From: Asanoa sp040676615
GTDB taxonomy: Bacteria > Actinomycetota > Actinomycetes > Mycobacteriales > Micromonosporaceae
NCBI RefSeq assembly: GCF_040676615.1
Contig: NZ_JBFAPI010000002.1
Span: forward strand, 434,001-498,000
Direction: 5' to 3'
Length of the DNA stretch: 64,000 nt
Part shown: positions 47,813 through 55,632 of the stretch, one piece after another
Position numbering within the stretch: position 1 is the first letter of the stretch
How the letters are laid out: each line of letters begins with the position of its first letter
Notes under the pieces: model-generated
Database searches by the model: none
Told to the model about the DNA's origin: nothing
What the model saw: the letters and a program-made list of their open reading frames with translations, nothing else
Translations under genes and position numbers: made by a program

Positions 47813-48876
47813 CGGCTTACAGCTATGCCGGTGAGGGCCTGATGAGCCGCGAGCTGCTCGACGCCCGGCTCGCCCTCAACGCCGGCCTGACGGCCCTGCG
47901 GCGGTCACTGCTGATCGAGATGCGGAGCGTGACCGGAAGGCTTCCCGACGCGACCGCGTCGGGACGGCTGAGGACGTCCAGCCTCGATATCAGGGGCGAC
48001 GGATCCACCTGGCGTGGCGACGGTTCCGTCGCCGACGGGGGCGCCCGGCGGACCCGCAACAAGCCGCACACCGACATCCCCGGGCGACCCGTGGGCCCCG
48101 GCAGCAACAGCAAGCAGGTCGGCGGCGGCCGGGTCGGCACGCCCAACCGGCCCACCATGCCCGCACAGCCCGGCGTGGGCCAGAGCCCGGCGGAGATCGG
48201 CGAGACCGCCGTCATCCCGGCGGTCACGGTGGTCCCGCCGATCACCGAGCAGCGCACCGGCGGCTCCGGCGGCACGCCGCCGCCGTTCCCCTCCCGCCCC
48301 GACCCCTCCGATCCGGCCACCGAGGTGTGGGCGCTGGTCGAGCGGGCCCAGGCCGGCGAGGCCGAGGCGTTCGGGCTGATCTACGACCGCTACGTCGACA
48401 CGGTCTTCCGGTTCGTCTACTTCCGGGTCGGCAACCGGCAACTGGCCGAAGACCTGACCTCCGACACGTTCCTGCGGGCCCTCAAGCGCATCGGCAGCTT
48501 CACCTGGCAGGGCCGCGACCTCGGCGCCTGGCTGGTCACCATCGCCCGCAACCTGGTCGCCGACCACTTCAAGTCGGGCCGCTACCGGCTCGAGGTGACC
48601 ACCGGCGACGTGCTCGACGCCGACCGCGAAGACCGCGGTCCGGAGGGCAGCCCGGAAGCCGCGGTGGTCGACCACATCACCAATGTCGCCCTGCTCACCG
48701 CCGTCAAGCAGCTCAACCCCGAGCAGCAGGAGTGCATCGTGCTGCGCTTCCTGCAGGGCTTCTCGGTGGCCGAGACCGCGCAGGCAATGGGCAAGAACGA
48801 AGGCGCCATCAAGGCACTGCAATACCGTGCCGTCAGAGCGCTGGCCCGCCTCCTGCCGGACGGGTTCCAACCGTGA
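47809..48876 (+). CDS. bldN: Developmental sigma factor BldN
   Basis: A 355-residue ECF-type sigma factor. Region 2 begins at about residue 172 (WALVERAQAGEAEAFGLIYD) and has FRFVYFRVGNRQLAEDLTSDTFLRAL. Regions 4.1-4.2 have QLNPEQQECIVLRFLQGFSV and AETAQAMGKNEGAIKALQYRAVRALARL. The match to Streptomyces BldN, including RDLGAWLVTIARNLVADHFKSGR, is close in the parts I know. BldN drives aerial-mycelium genes and is held by RsbN. The N-terminal extension of about 170 residues is about twice that of S. coelicolor (86) and is low complexity. GTG 47809 has AGGAGG upstream. Confidence 0.9.
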   Translation: MTAYSYAGEGLMSRELLDARLALNAGLTALRRSLLIEMRSVTGRLPDATASGRLRTSSLDIRGDGSTWRGDGSVADGGARRTRNKPHTDIPGRPVGPGSNSKQVGGGRVGTPNRPTMPAQPGVGQSPAEIGETAVIPAVTVVPPITEQRTGGSGGTPPPFPSRPDPSDPATEVWALVERAQAGEAEAFGLIYDRYVDTVFRFVYFRVGNRQLAEDLTSDTFLRALKRIGSFTWQGRDLGAWLVTIARNLVADHFKSGRYRLEVTTGDVLDADREDRGPEGSPEAAVVDHITNVALLTAVKQLNPEQQECIVLRFLQGFSVAETAQAMGKNEGAIKALQYRAVRALARLLPDGFQP

Positions 48877-49000
48877 GCGGTGGCGGCCGCCCCGTAACTT
48901 TTCGTGCCTTCCGAACGTTGGATTCGATGCGACCGGTGGTGGATCCGAAAGGCGTCTGCCCCGGCATCACTGTCGTAACCAGCGAAGGGAGGTGCCCGCG

Positions 49001-50107
49001 GTGAACTCCGTGCTTTTCCACCGGCGGCGTGCCGAGCGCTTCGCCCAGCTTCTCGACGAGGCCGACGGTGGCCGTCGTCACCACGTGCGGTCTCCGGTCG
49101 ACAACGATCTCGCGGATGTCGTGGCTGTCGGGCATCGGGTGTCGGCGCTCAAGCACTCGGTCGACGTCGACGTCGATCCCGAGTTCCGGATGAGTCTGCG
49201 GGCGATGCTCGTCGCCGCGGCCGAGCGCGAGGGGATCGGCAACATAGCCGACACCGGCGCGACCGTCGATCTCGAGGCGTTCCGGGCCGCGGCCACCGCA
49301 CCGAAGCAACGGGCCCGCCGACTGCGCACCCGCGGCGCGATCCTGGCCGGCGTCGCCGTCGGCGCGATCGCCATCTCGGGCATGTCCGCGGCCAGCGAGA
49401 ACGCTGTGCCGGGCGATGCGCTCTACGGTGTCAAGCGCTCCACCGAGCGGGCGCAACTCGCACTCGCCAGCTCCGACCTGTCCAAGGGCCAGCTGTTCCT
49501 CGACTTCGCCCGCAACCGCCTCGCCGAGGCGCGCGCGGTCAGCGACGGTGACGGGTTCGCGCGGGCGCTCGACGATATGGACGCCAACACGACCGAGGGC
49601 GTCAAGCTGCTCAACACGGCCGCGACGCAGCGGCGCGACACGGCGGCGCTGGACGCGGTCGACGCGTTCCTCAAGAAGCAGCGCACCGAGGTCGGCAGCC
49701 TGCTCGACGGCACCACCGACGCACGCCACGAGCGCGCGCTGACCTCCGTCGGGCTGCTGCTGTCGGTGGAGAAGCGCAGCGACGAACTGCGCCGCTCGCT
49801 CGCGTGCGATGCCGAAGCCTCCACCCGGGCCGACGCCCTGGGCCCGCTGCCGGGTTCCTGCCCGGCGGGCACCCCCGGTGCCGACGCACCGGCGACCCAG
49901 CCGCAGAACGGCGGCTCGGGTGAGGCCAACGACGTGCGGCCGGAGAAGAGCGACCCGAAGCCGGGCTCGTCCGACACGCCCGCCGCACCCGGCTCGGCCG
50001 ACCGGCCGGCGTCCAGCCCGGCGGCTACGTCGCCGACCCCGACGCCGAGCCACGACGGCAACGTCGTCGAAGACCTCGGCGATCTTCTCGGCGGCCTCGT
50101 CCCCTGA
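49001..50107 (+). CDS. rsbN: BldN-specific anti-sigma factor RsbN
   Basis: A 368-residue membrane anti-sigma protein. The cytoplasmic N-terminus (FHRRRAERFAQLLDEADGGR) is the sigma-binding part, followed by DVDVDPEFRMSLRAML. A single membrane helix lies at about 112-130 (GAILAGVAVGAIAISGMSA). The extracytoplasmic DUF5667 domain (about 135-270, from PGDALYGVKRSTERAQL) and a Pro/Ser/Thr tail end it. It is encoded 124 nt after bldN, as in Streptomyces, where RsbN sequesters BldN at the membrane. The GTG has GGGAGG upstream. Confidence 0.88.
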   Translation: MNSVLFHRRRAERFAQLLDEADGGRRHHVRSPVDNDLADVVAVGHRVSALKHSVDVDVDPEFRMSLRAMLVAAAEREGIGNIADTGATVDLEAFRAAATAPKQRARRLRTRGAILAGVAVGAIAISGMSAASENAVPGDALYGVKRSTERAQLALASSDLSKGQLFLDFARNRLAEARAVSDGDGFARALDDMDANTTEGVKLLNTAATQRRDTAALDAVDAFLKKQRTEVGSLLDGTTDARHERALTSVGLLLSVEKRSDELRRSLACDAEASTRADALGPLPGSCPAGTPGADAPATQPQNGGSGEANDVRPEKSDPKPGSSDTPAAPGSADRPASSPAATSPTPTPSHDGNVVEDLGDLLGGLVP

Positions 50108-50117
50108 CGGCCTACCA

Positions 50118-50156
50118 CGATCGGGGCGTTCTCCACCTCGGGGAACGCCTCGATCG
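50118..50156 (+). terminator. Hairpin after rsbN
   Basis: CGATCG (50118-50123) pairs with CGATCG (50151-50156), and inside that GGCGTTC with GAACGCC, around a TCCACCTCGGG-type loop. It starts 11 nt after the rsbN stop. Confidence 0.55.
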
Positions 50157-50245
50157 CTGAAGAGGTGCGATCGGGCGGATACCCTCGCATGAGGCGGTGA
50201 CTTGTCGGCGGCGCCGCCGCCGCCGGGCAAATCGGAGGTATCTGC

Positions 50246-51121
50246 GTGGCATCGGAGCACCGGCTGACCATCAGCACCGACGCACACGGCCACACCGCCG
50301 GCTGGGCCCAGGCCGAGCTCGAAGCGGCGCTCGAGGTCGACATCGACAAGAGCACGGCCGCGTTCTTCGACATCGACAACACGATGCTGCAGGGCGCCTC
50401 GATCTACTGGATCGCCCGCGGGCTGGCCGCGCGCCGCTACTTCACCACCACCGACCTGGCCCGGTTCGCCTGGCAGCAGGCCCGCTACCGGCTGCTGGCG
50501 GCCGAGCACGCGGGCGATATGTCCCACGCCAAGAAGGTCGCCCTGGCGTTCATCGAGGGCTGGCGGGTCGACGACATCGAGCGGCTGACCCAGGAGATCT
50601 TCGACGAGCTGATGGCGCCGCGGATCTGGTCGGGCACCCGCGCGCTCGCGCAATTGCATCTCGACGCCGGCGAGCGGGTCTGGCTGGTGAGCGCCGCGCC
50701 GGTGGAGATCGGCCGGATCATCGCGCAGCGGCTGGGTCTGACCGGCGCGATCGGCACGGTGGCCGAGGTGATCGACGGCGCCTACACCGGCCGCCTGGTC
50801 GGCGACCTGATGCACGGCCCGGCCAAGGCCGACGCGATCGCCCAACTCGCCAACGTCGAGGGCCTCGACCTGCGCCGGTGCACCGCCTACAGCGACTCGG
50901 TCAACGACCTGCCGATGCTCCAGGCGGTCGGCAACGCGGTGGCGGTCAACCCGGACAGCGGCCTGCACCGCACGGCCCGCGAGCGGGGCTGGGACATCCG
51001 CGACTTCCGCACGGGCCGCAAGGCGGCCAAGGTGGCGGTGCCGTCGACGCTGGCCGCGGGCCTGGTCGCCGGCGCGATCACCACCGTCCTGGCGGTCCGC
51101 CGCCGCCGCCGCACCAGCTGA
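50246..51121 (+). CDS. HAD-IB family phosphatase (SerB-like)
   Basis: A 291-residue phosphatase with a membrane tail. Motif I is AAFFDIDNTMLQGAS, motif II is VWLVSAAPVEIG, motif III is the Lys in GPAKADAIAQL and motif IV is YSDSVNDLPML. This is the HAD-IB (SerB1/CicA) branch, whose members act on phosphoserine or phospholipids. Asn replaces Gly in the usual Phe-Asp-x-Asp-Gly-Thr motif (DIDNT). The last 30 residues (TLAAGLVAGAITTVLAV plus RRRR) look like a C-terminal membrane anchor, so it may act at the membrane. GTG with CGGAGG upstream. The adjacent acyltransferase is convergent. Confidence 0.88.
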   Translation: MASEHRLTISTDAHGHTAGWAQAELEAALEVDIDKSTAAFFDIDNTMLQGASIYWIARGLAARRYFTTTDLARFAWQQARYRLLAAEHAGDMSHAKKVALAFIEGWRVDDIERLTQEIFDELMAPRIWSGTRALAQLHLDAGERVWLVSAAPVEIGRIIAQRLGLTGAIGTVAEVIDGAYTGRLVGDLMHGPAKADAIAQLANVEGLDLRRCTAYSDSVNDLPMLQAVGNAVAVNPDSGLHRTARERGWDIRDFRTGRKAAKVAVPSTLAAGLVAGAITTVLAVRRRRRTS

Positions 51122-51126
51122 TCTCC

Positions 51127-51196
51127 CTTGCTCTGCACCCCTGTAGGCAGCACTTGAACGTTCGTTCAGCTGCTGCCTATCTTGATGCAGAGCAAG
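51127..51196. repeat. Imperfect intergenic hairpin, relative of the 37-kb element
   Basis: The left arm (51127-51152) CTTGCTCTGCA-CCCCTG-TAGGCAGCA pairs with the right arm (51171-51196) except for the six central bases, giving 20 of 26 pairs around an 18-nt loop with TGAACGTTCG. It lies between the convergent SerB-like and acyltransferase genes. It shares TGCACCCCTGTAGG with the hairpin at 36959. Confidence 0.75.
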
Positions 51197-51267
51197 CGTC
51201 AGCGGCCGAACGGGTCGGGCTGCTGCCTATGGGGTGCATAGCAAGCGTCAGCGGCCGAACGGGTCAG
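51169..51267. repeat. Two-copy ~50-bp tandem duplication including a gene 3' end
   Basis: Unit 1 (51169-51218) and unit 2 (51219-51267) share GCTGCTGCCTAT and the 26-mer beginning AGCAAGCGTCAGCGGCCGAA (51191 and 51240). Unit 2 holds the last codons and stop of the acyltransferase gene; unit 1 is a copy lying just beyond that stop. Confidence 0.8.
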
Positions 51268-52318
51268 GCCGGCGTTCGAGCAACGTGTGCAGCGTCTGCT
51301 GGATCGTCTCGCGGACCTGGTCGGCCAGGTTGAAGACGACCAGCGGGTCGTCGGCCTGGTCGGTGAGGTGCGCGGTGGGGATCGGCGGGGAGAACTCGAT
51401 CAGCCACTTGCTCGGCAGCGGCAGCAGGCCGAGGGGCCCCAGCCACGGGAACGTCGGCGTCACCGGGAAGTAGGGGATGCCGAGCAGCCGGGCCAGCGGC
51501 TTGATGTCGGCGAGCATCGGGTAGATCTCCTCGGCGCCGACGATGGCGGCCGGCACGATCGGGGTGCCGGTGCGCAGCGCCGCCGAGACGAAGCCGCCGC
51601 GGCCGAAGCGCTGGAGCTTGTAGCGCTGGGCGTATTGCTTGCCGACGCCCTTGAAGCCCTCAGGGAAGACGCCGACCAGTTCGCCGCCGCGCAGCAGGCG
51701 TTCGGCGTCGGGGTTGCAGGCGACCGTGCCGCCCGACTTGCGGGCCAACTCCGACACGATCGGCATCCGGAACACCAGGTCGGCGCCGAGCAGGCGGAGG
51801 TGCCGGTGGTTGGGCGTGCGGTCGTTGAGGGCGGTGGCCAGCATCACGGCGTCGAGCGCGACCGTGCCGGAGTGGTTGCCGACCACCAGCGCCGGGCCGT
51901 CGACCGGCAGGTTTTCGACACCGAAGACCTCGGTGCGGAACCAGTCGCGGTAGAGCAGCCGCAGCAAGGGCAGGAACACCTTGTCGGTGAGCTCGGCGTC
52001 GAAGCCGAACTCGTCGACCTCGTAGTCGCCAGCCAGCCGGCGGCGCAGGAACGCCAACCCCTTGGCGACCCGGTCGTCCCAGACGTCGCCGGGCTCGTCG
52101 GCCACCGCCGGCGGCAACGGCCCGGACGACGGCTTGTGCCCGTTGTGCTGGTGGCTCGACGGACCCGAGCCGTTGGCAATGGGCGGATCGACGGTGAAAC
52201 CGCCGGCCGGCAGGCCGGTGCGGGAGGTTCCGTTGGTCTTCTGCGCCGGCGTCCGGCGGACGGCCTTGTGCGTGGTCTTCCGCGGCGGCCGGTCAGCGCG
52301 GCCCTGGTCGTCTGTCAT
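51248..52318 (-). CDS. Lysophospholipid acyltransferase (PlsC family)
   Basis: A 356-residue acyltransferase. After a disordered, basic N-terminus (about 1-75) the PlsC domain carries the catalytic His-x4-Asp in VVGNHSGTVALDAVML, the FPEGFKGVGK substrate motif and the IVPAAIVGAEEIYP block. It resembles mycobacterial Rv0502, which sits at the same place in the galE2-hemA region. Acyl donor and acceptor unknown. The ATG at 52318 has GAGG 7 nt upstream. It follows the epimerase gene with a 46-nt gap, so one operon is likely. Confidence 0.87.
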   Translation of the reverse strand: MTDDQGRADRPPRKTTHKAVRRTPAQKTNGTSRTGLPAGGFTVDPPIANGSGPSSHQHNGHKPSSGPLPPAVADEPGDVWDDRVAKGLAFLRRRLAGDYEVDEFGFDAELTDKVFLPLLRLLYRDWFRTEVFGVENLPVDGPALVVGNHSGTVALDAVMLATALNDRTPNHRHLRLLGADLVFRMPIVSELARKSGGTVACNPDAERLLRGGELVGVFPEGFKGVGKQYAQRYKLQRFGRGGFVSAALRTGTPIVPAAIVGAEEIYPMLADIKPLARLLGIPYFPVTPTFPWLGPLGLLPLPSKWLIEFSPPIPTAHLTDQADDPLVVFNLADQVRETIQQTLHTLLERRPDPFGR

Positions 52319-52364
52319 CCGTGTGCCTCGCTTCGCTGCGCGCGGCCGGCCCGCGACAGAATCC

Positions 52365-53426
52365 TCATGGCTTCTCCTGCACGGTCGCGCGGGCCTGGCG
52401 GATCCCGTCGAGGATGGCCCGTTCCGCCAGCGCGAGCTGTTCGCGGCGGAGCACCGCACCGCCGCGATGGCCGGCGACGAAGTCGTCGAAGGCGTCGGCG
52501 GTGGTGCGCGGCGTGTAGTCGAACTCCTGCACCAGTTTGGTGGTGTCGACCACCCGGCCGTGGACGAACAGGTCAACCTGGTCGAGCCCGTAGCCGCTGC
52601 GGCCCAGGTTGCGCACCAGGTTGGAGGCCGCCGACAGGCCCGGCTCGATGACCGGAACGGGTATCCGGCCGGCGCGGCGGATCGCCTGTGACAGGGAGAG
52701 CACGCCGGCGCCGGCGACGTTGAACGTGCCGGGATGGTCGTCGAGGACCGCCCGGTGCACGATCTCGATCGCGTCGTCGATGTGCAGGAACTGCAGGCGC
52801 GGGTCGCGGCCGAGGACCGTCGGCACCACGGGGCGCGCGAAATAGCGGGTCAGCATGGTGTCGGTGCCCGAACCGATGAACGGCGTGAACCGCAGCACGG
52901 TCGCGGTGACGTCGGTGCGCCGCCGGCGGAACCCCCGGACGTAGCCCTCGATGTCGAGGATGTCGCGGGCGAACCCGCCGCGCGGCACCTCCCGCGGCTC
53001 GGTGTCTTCGGTGAAGACGGCCGGGTCGCGGAACGACGCACCGTAGGCCGCCGTCGAGGAGCGCATCACCAGCTTGCGCAGCCGGGGTGCCTTCTGGCAG
53101 GCGGCCAGCAGGTGCATCGTGCCGATGACGTTCTGCTCTTTCATCGCCGCCCGACCGCCGTTCTGCGGATCGGGCGCCGTCGCCAGCGCCAGGTGCACGA
53201 CCGCCTCGGCTTCGAGGTCGGCGATGACCGTGCTCGCCGAACCGGCGTCGCCGCGCACCTGCTCGACCCCGTCGAGCAGGTGGGCGAACTCCGGTGGCGG
53301 CGCATGCGGATCGAGCCCGACGACACGGCCGATGCGGCCGTCGGCGGCGAGCCGGGCGGCCACGTGCGCACCAAGGAACCGGCTGACGCCGGTGACGACA
53401 ACCGAGCCTGTTGGTCGCGACCTCAC
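52365..53426 (-). CDS. NAD-dependent epimerase/dehydratase (GalE2-like)
   Basis: A 353-residue extended SDR. The cofactor motif is VVVTGVSRFLGAHVA, the nucleotide-acidic site is GLDPHAPP, and the HLALATAPDP and AAYGASFRDP segments follow. The canonical active-site Tyr-x3-Lys is not obvious: DILDIEGYVRGFRRRR lies at the expected place and has Tyr with Arg four residues later. Mycobacterial GalE2 (Rv0501) shares this neighbourhood. Substrate unknown and a classical epimerase reaction is uncertain. The GTG has CGGAGG 6 nt upstream. bS22 lies upstream on the same strand. Confidence 0.82.
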   Translation of the reverse strand: MRSRPTGSVVVTGVSRFLGAHVAARLAADGRIGRVVGLDPHAPPPEFAHLLDGVEQVRGDAGSASTVIADLEAEAVVHLALATAPDPQNGGRAAMKEQNVIGTMHLLAACQKAPRLRKLVMRSSTAAYGASFRDPAVFTEDTEPREVPRGGFARDILDIEGYVRGFRRRRTDVTATVLRFTPFIGSGTDTMLTRYFARPVVPTVLGRDPRLQFLHIDDAIEIVHRAVLDDHPGTFNVAGAGVLSLSQAIRRAGRIPVPVIEPGLSAASNLVRNLGRSGYGLDQVDLFVHGRVVDTTKLVQEFDYTPRTTADAFDDFVAGHRGGAVLRREQLALAERAILDGIRQARATVQEKP

Positions 53427-53479
53427 GTTGGCCTCCGGTTCGAAACTCAGGAGGGTGCCGCGCGGACGCGCCGTGCCGC

Positions 53480-53523
53480 AGGTCTGGACGTCAGATCCGG
53501 GCCGGCGGCCCGAACTCAGACCT
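53480..53523 (-). terminator. Nested hairpin after the bS22 gene
   Basis: AGGTCTG (53480-53486) pairs with CAGACCT (53517-53523), and inside, CGGGCC (53498-53503) with GGCCCG (53507-53512). It lies just past the bS22 stop, before the epimerase gene, so read-through control is possible. Confidence 0.5.
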
Positions 53524-53539
53524 CAGGCCCGGGACGACG

Positions 53540-53641
53540 TCACTTGCCGAGACGACGACGCTGGACGCGGGTCTTGCGCAGCAGCTTGCGGTGCTTCTTC
53601 TTGGCCATACGCTTGCGGCGCTTCTTGACCACCGAGCCCAT
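53540..53641 (-). CDS. Small ribosomal protein bS22 (AURKAIP1/COX24 domain)
   Basis: A 33-residue, very basic protein that starts MGSVVKKRRKRMAKKKHRKL and ends TRVQRRRLGK. Its mycobacterial homologue is a stable 30S component near the decoding centre (bS22). The AURKAIP1/COX24 domain label comes from mitochondrial relatives. The ATG has AGAGG about 8 nt upstream. It is too short for most gene finders and is easily missed. It lies between the excisionase-type HTH gene and the epimerase gene, as in mycobacteria (Rv0500B). Confidence 0.92.
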   Translation of the reverse strand: MGSVVKKRRKRMAKKKHRKLLRKTRVQRRRLGK

Positions 53642-53812
53642 ACGACAGCCCTCTCCCAGTGAACGTGCGACATGCGTCGGACGTCACGGGGACGTGAAGG
53701 CCGACGGCCAGCTGACTTCGGATCCGACCTGGCCTGCGGGCGCATTGCACCACAGCAGGGTCAGAATCGCGATCCAGGGTACGCGTCGACCGTCTCCCCG
53801 ACCAAAGCGACC

Positions 53813-53844
53813 CCGGCCGCGGGGCCCGAAGGCCCCGCGGCCGG
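53813..53844 (-). terminator. 14-bp GC hairpin with CGAA loop
   Basis: CCGGCCGCGGGGCC, loop CGAA and GGCCCCGCGGCCGG form a perfect stem 14 nt past the stop of the HTH gene, ahead of the bS22 promoter. Confidence 0.75.
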
Positions 53845-53858
53845 CTCCCCAGTCGCTC

Positions 53859-54065
53859 TTATGCGGACTCTTGGAAGGCGCCGCGTAGGTATTCGTTCAC
53901 GGCGTGTTCCGGAACCCGGAACGATCGACCGACGCGCACCGCGGTGAGATCACCGGAATGCACCAAGCGGTAGACCGTCATCTTCGACACCCGCATCAAA
54001 GTCGCCACTTCGGCGACCGTGAGGAACTTGACCTCCGACAGCCTGTCGGCCTGTGGTGATGCCAT
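53859..54065 (-). CDS. Excisionase/MerR-type small HTH protein
   Basis: A 68-residue winged-helix protein: FLTVAEVATLMRVSKMTVYR is the HTH and LVHSGDLTAVRVGRSFRVPE the wing. It is the actinobacterial Rv0500A/SCO3328 type, not a phage excisionase by context, and is conserved next to bS22. The DNA target is unknown. A distantly similar protein, BldC, controls development in Streptomyces. The ATG at 54065 has a weak GGTGAG upstream. The 203-bp gap before it holds a short CCCCTAAAGGGG palindrome (54210-54221) and nothing else recognisable. Confidence 0.85.
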   Translation of the reverse strand: MASPQADRLSEVKFLTVAEVATLMRVSKMTVYRLVHSGDLTAVRVGRSFRVPEHAVNEYLRGAFQESA

Positions 54066-54268
54066 GGCTCACCAACCAATCCATCCCCGGCGCGCGCCGT
54101 CAACGCGCGTGTAGCTAGTACGGTAGCGGTGCGGTTGTTACCGGCGCGATGCCTTCACCGCTTTGATCATGGTTCGTCAAGCCAACTCACCGAGTTTTCC
54201 CGAAATCTACCCCTAAAGGGGACATCTCAGACGGGCCGATTCCCAAGATCACGCCGAGCTTGCCAAGA

Positions 54269-55579
54269 TCACGCCGCCGCGGCCCGTACCGCCGCCACGC
54301 ATTGATCATTGAGCAGCGCCCACGGCTCGCCGAAGACCTCCTGGCTCGCCTCGTCGATCTCCAGCCCGTCGTGGGTGAGCGCCTTCAGGAAGGCCAGCAC
54401 GTCGGCCTCGCCGAACCGCTCCGCGAGCTGCCGGACGGCCAGGTAACCGACGCCGTAAGCGCCGGCCACCTCCCAGTCGGCGGCGTTGTCAGCGATCTTG
54501 AGATCCTGCAGCGGCCCGGCCCAGTTCCGCTCCCGAACCAGCCGGCGCACCTCTTCGATCCCCTCGTAGGACTGCGGCGACGCGCCACCCGAGCCGGCCA
54601 GTTCGGCGATCCCCTCGACCAGCCACCAGGCCGACGCCGGGAAGCCCGTCGGCGGCATCGTCGAGGCGTGCGTCATCTCGTGCCGGAGCAGGTCGTCGAG
54701 GTTGTTGTGCTGCGGCGCGGCCGCGTTGACGACCACGTCGATCTGGCGCCCGCCGACCGGCAGCGCGTAGCCCGCGGTCCAGGCCGGCCGCTTGCCGCCG
54801 AACCAGCGCTTCCATTGCGCCGCGCCGGCGTAGAACACCTCGTAGTGTGCCGGTGGCGGCCCGCCCACCGTGTAGCGGTCGGCGACCACCGCGGCCTTCT
54901 CCGCCTCGGCCAGCAGCGTCTTGAGCTGCCCGCGCAACGCCGGCGTGGTGGCCACCATGACCCGCTTGCCGGTCGCGACCACCATCGGGTCGACCTCCCA
55001 GGGCCGGGGGCCGTCGTAGGTCGACATGGACGGCTCGACACCGACGAGCTTGAGCCCGGCCGCGGTGTCGGTCCAGACCGTCCCGTAGGTGATGGTCATT
55101 GGCTTGCAGCCGGGCTCGACGAAGCAGTGGTCGACCTCGACCAGGGTGCGCCACTTGTTGGTGCCGACCGACGAGGGGATCGCGTCGGCGGTGGGCGTCC
55201 AGTGGGTCACCTTCATCGCCCGCAGCGAACCGAACTGCTGGCGCAGCGTCGCCGCCGCCGGGCTGGCCGGGTCGGCGATGGCGAGGAAGCCGGCCTGGTC
55301 ACCCTTGAGCAGCGCGGCGCCCTGCGCGGTCAGCGCGTCGCCGATCCGCTCGCGCAACCAGGCGGCGGTGACCCGCTCGGCGTCGCCGGCGACCGGACTG
55401 CGCGCCGGCTCGGCCTTGGCGGCCGGGGTCGCGGTCCAGGCCGGGCTGCCCAGCCCGCGGAAGACGACCACACCGACCGCGACCGGCGCGACACACAGCA
55501 CGAGCGCGACCACCAGGCCGATGGGGAGCCACAGGGGCCACCGCCGGCGTGGTGCCGGCGCACCTGTCTCCTCAGCCAT
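54269..55579 (-). CDS. Membrane-anchored zinc metallopeptidase (HExxH)
   Basis: A 436-residue protein. A basic head and one membrane helix (about 13-42, LWLPIGLVVALVLCVAPVAV) anchor it, with the rest extracytoplasmic. A SnoaL-like N-terminal region (about 65-200) is followed by a peptidase domain with HEMTHAS (zinc His-Glu-x2-His) and WWLVEGIAELAG, which provides the third ligand Glu of gluzincins. Cys pair: VDHCFVEPGCKPM. No substrate is known. The ATG at 55579 is leaderless, with TAATCT 7 nt upstream. It occupies the position where mycobacteria carry proC. Confidence 0.82.
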   Translation of the reverse strand: MAEETGAPAPRRRWPLWLPIGLVVALVLCVAPVAVGVVVFRGLGSPAWTATPAAKAEPARSPVAGDAERVTAAWLRERIGDALTAQGAALLKGDQAGFLAIADPASPAAATLRQQFGSLRAMKVTHWTPTADAIPSSVGTNKWRTLVEVDHCFVEPGCKPMTITYGTVWTDTAAGLKLVGVEPSMSTYDGPRPWEVDPMVVATGKRVMVATTPALRGQLKTLLAEAEKAAVVADRYTVGGPPPAHYEVFYAGAAQWKRWFGGKRPAWTAGYALPVGGRQIDVVVNAAAPQHNNLDDLLRHEMTHASTMPPTGFPASAWWLVEGIAELAGSGGASPQSYEGIEEVRRLVRERNWAGPLQDLKIADNAADWEVAGAYGVGYLAVRQLAERFGEADVLAFLKALTHDGLEIDEASQEVFGEPWALLNDQCVAAVRAAAA

Positions 55580-55586
55580 CCGGGGG

Positions 55587-55592
55587 AGATTA
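55587..55592 (-). promoter_or_regulatory. Leaderless -10 of the metallopeptidase gene
   Basis: TAATCT on the minus strand, 7 nt before ATG 55579. It fixes the start and excludes the in-frame ATG 55603. Confidence 0.5.
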
Positions 55593-55632
55593 AGGCCGTC
55601 CACCCGATCGAGGGATCAGCTGTTCGGATGAG

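Noticed and set aside
53859..54065. Phage excisionase and hence a prophage remnant
   Set aside because: No integrase, att-like repeats or phage genes nearby; the gene is the conserved chromosomal Rv0500A-type protein next to bS22.
54243..54276. CCAAGATCACGCCG repeated twice 20 bp apart as a regulatory element
   Set aside because: The second copy overlaps the end of the metallopeptidase gene and only two copies exist; likely a small local duplication.
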